From Gracilaria domingensis (taxonomy: Eukaryota; Rhodophyta; Florideophyceae; Gracilariales; Gracilariaceae): 64,000 nucleotides of DNA. Of this stretch, positions 63,850 through 64,000 are shown piece after piece (position 1 is the first letter of the stretch; the number at the start of each line of letters is the position of its first letter). The stretch covers positions 62,001 through 126,000 of the forward strand of contig VCMS01000135.1 of assembly GCA_022539475.1 (NCBI GenBank), in the 5' to 3' direction. The notes under the pieces were generated by a model. It searched no databases, had not been told where the DNA came from, and worked only from the letters and a program-made list of their open reading frames with translations. The position numbers and the translations under genes are program-made.

Positions 63850-64000
63850 TCTCAACGATGGGTTCCCTCCATGATGGGCTGTGGTAGGCTCTGCGACTAA
63901 CGCACTCCGCAATATCTAGCGGTACAACTTCTCCTTAGAATAAAATCGACTTCGATGTCACTTTCTTTGTAACCGGATTACGGTTCAATGCTTTTGGCGC

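Overview
This window is nuclear DNA from a eukaryote. A few compact host genes sit in a large excess of old mobile elements. The host genes have no or very few introns. The introns I can place are short (56 to 129 bases), with GT-AG ends and often a CTAAC-like branch site. One host gene encodes a likely thylakoid-lumen protein of the DUF6816 type with a twin-arginine signal, so the organism probably carries a plastid. A photosynthetic protist fits best, and a florideophyte red alga (Chondrus-like) is my first guess. The taxon is inference; no rRNA or organelle gene is present to fix it.

Layout, left to right. 1-9200 is a long Ty3/gypsy element with a chromodomain (a chromovirus) on the minus strand, running off the left edge; the end of an oppositely oriented reading frame (1-222) lies beside it. 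9201-19800 has almost no recognisable genes: one small helical protein gene at 14742-15032, one clean hAT-like MITE at 17959-18142 with a perfect 8-bp target duplication, and GC-rich upstream DNA. 20117-34619 is the host gene island: a very long PHD-finger protein, an 85-residue two-exon protein, a coiled-coil protein, a possible COX7a-like small membrane protein, the H/ACA pseudouridine synthase Cbf5/dyskerin (with a 5' exon recovered here), a PH-domain protein kinase, and the DUF6816-like protein.

35225-54490 is a DNA-transposon belt: a PIF/Harbinger element with two convergent genes, an 81-bp minisatellite whose units carry an inverted repeat, another Harbinger fragment, a small orphan gene, a decayed Helitron, another orphan gene, two LTR/leader relics, a broken pogo-type element, and a second two-gene Harbinger whose transposase has lost its catalytic middle. 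54491-64000 is mostly LTR-element fossils: a chromodomain/integrase relic, a decayed gypsy element with a small inverted-repeat transposon inside it, another leader/LTR relic, and a broken frame that may be related to the one at the left edge.

The genes form no pathway. Cbf5 works in rRNA pseudouridylation and H/ACA RNPs, the PH kinase in membrane-linked signalling, the PHD protein in chromatin reading and the DUF6816 protein in the thylakoid. Transposons account for most of the remaining sequence. The most unusual points are the frames possibly linked in antisense to chromoviruses at both window edges, the paired convergent genes of both Harbingers, the hairpin-bearing minisatellite, and two host genes whose frame shifts by one base inside otherwise good coding sequence.
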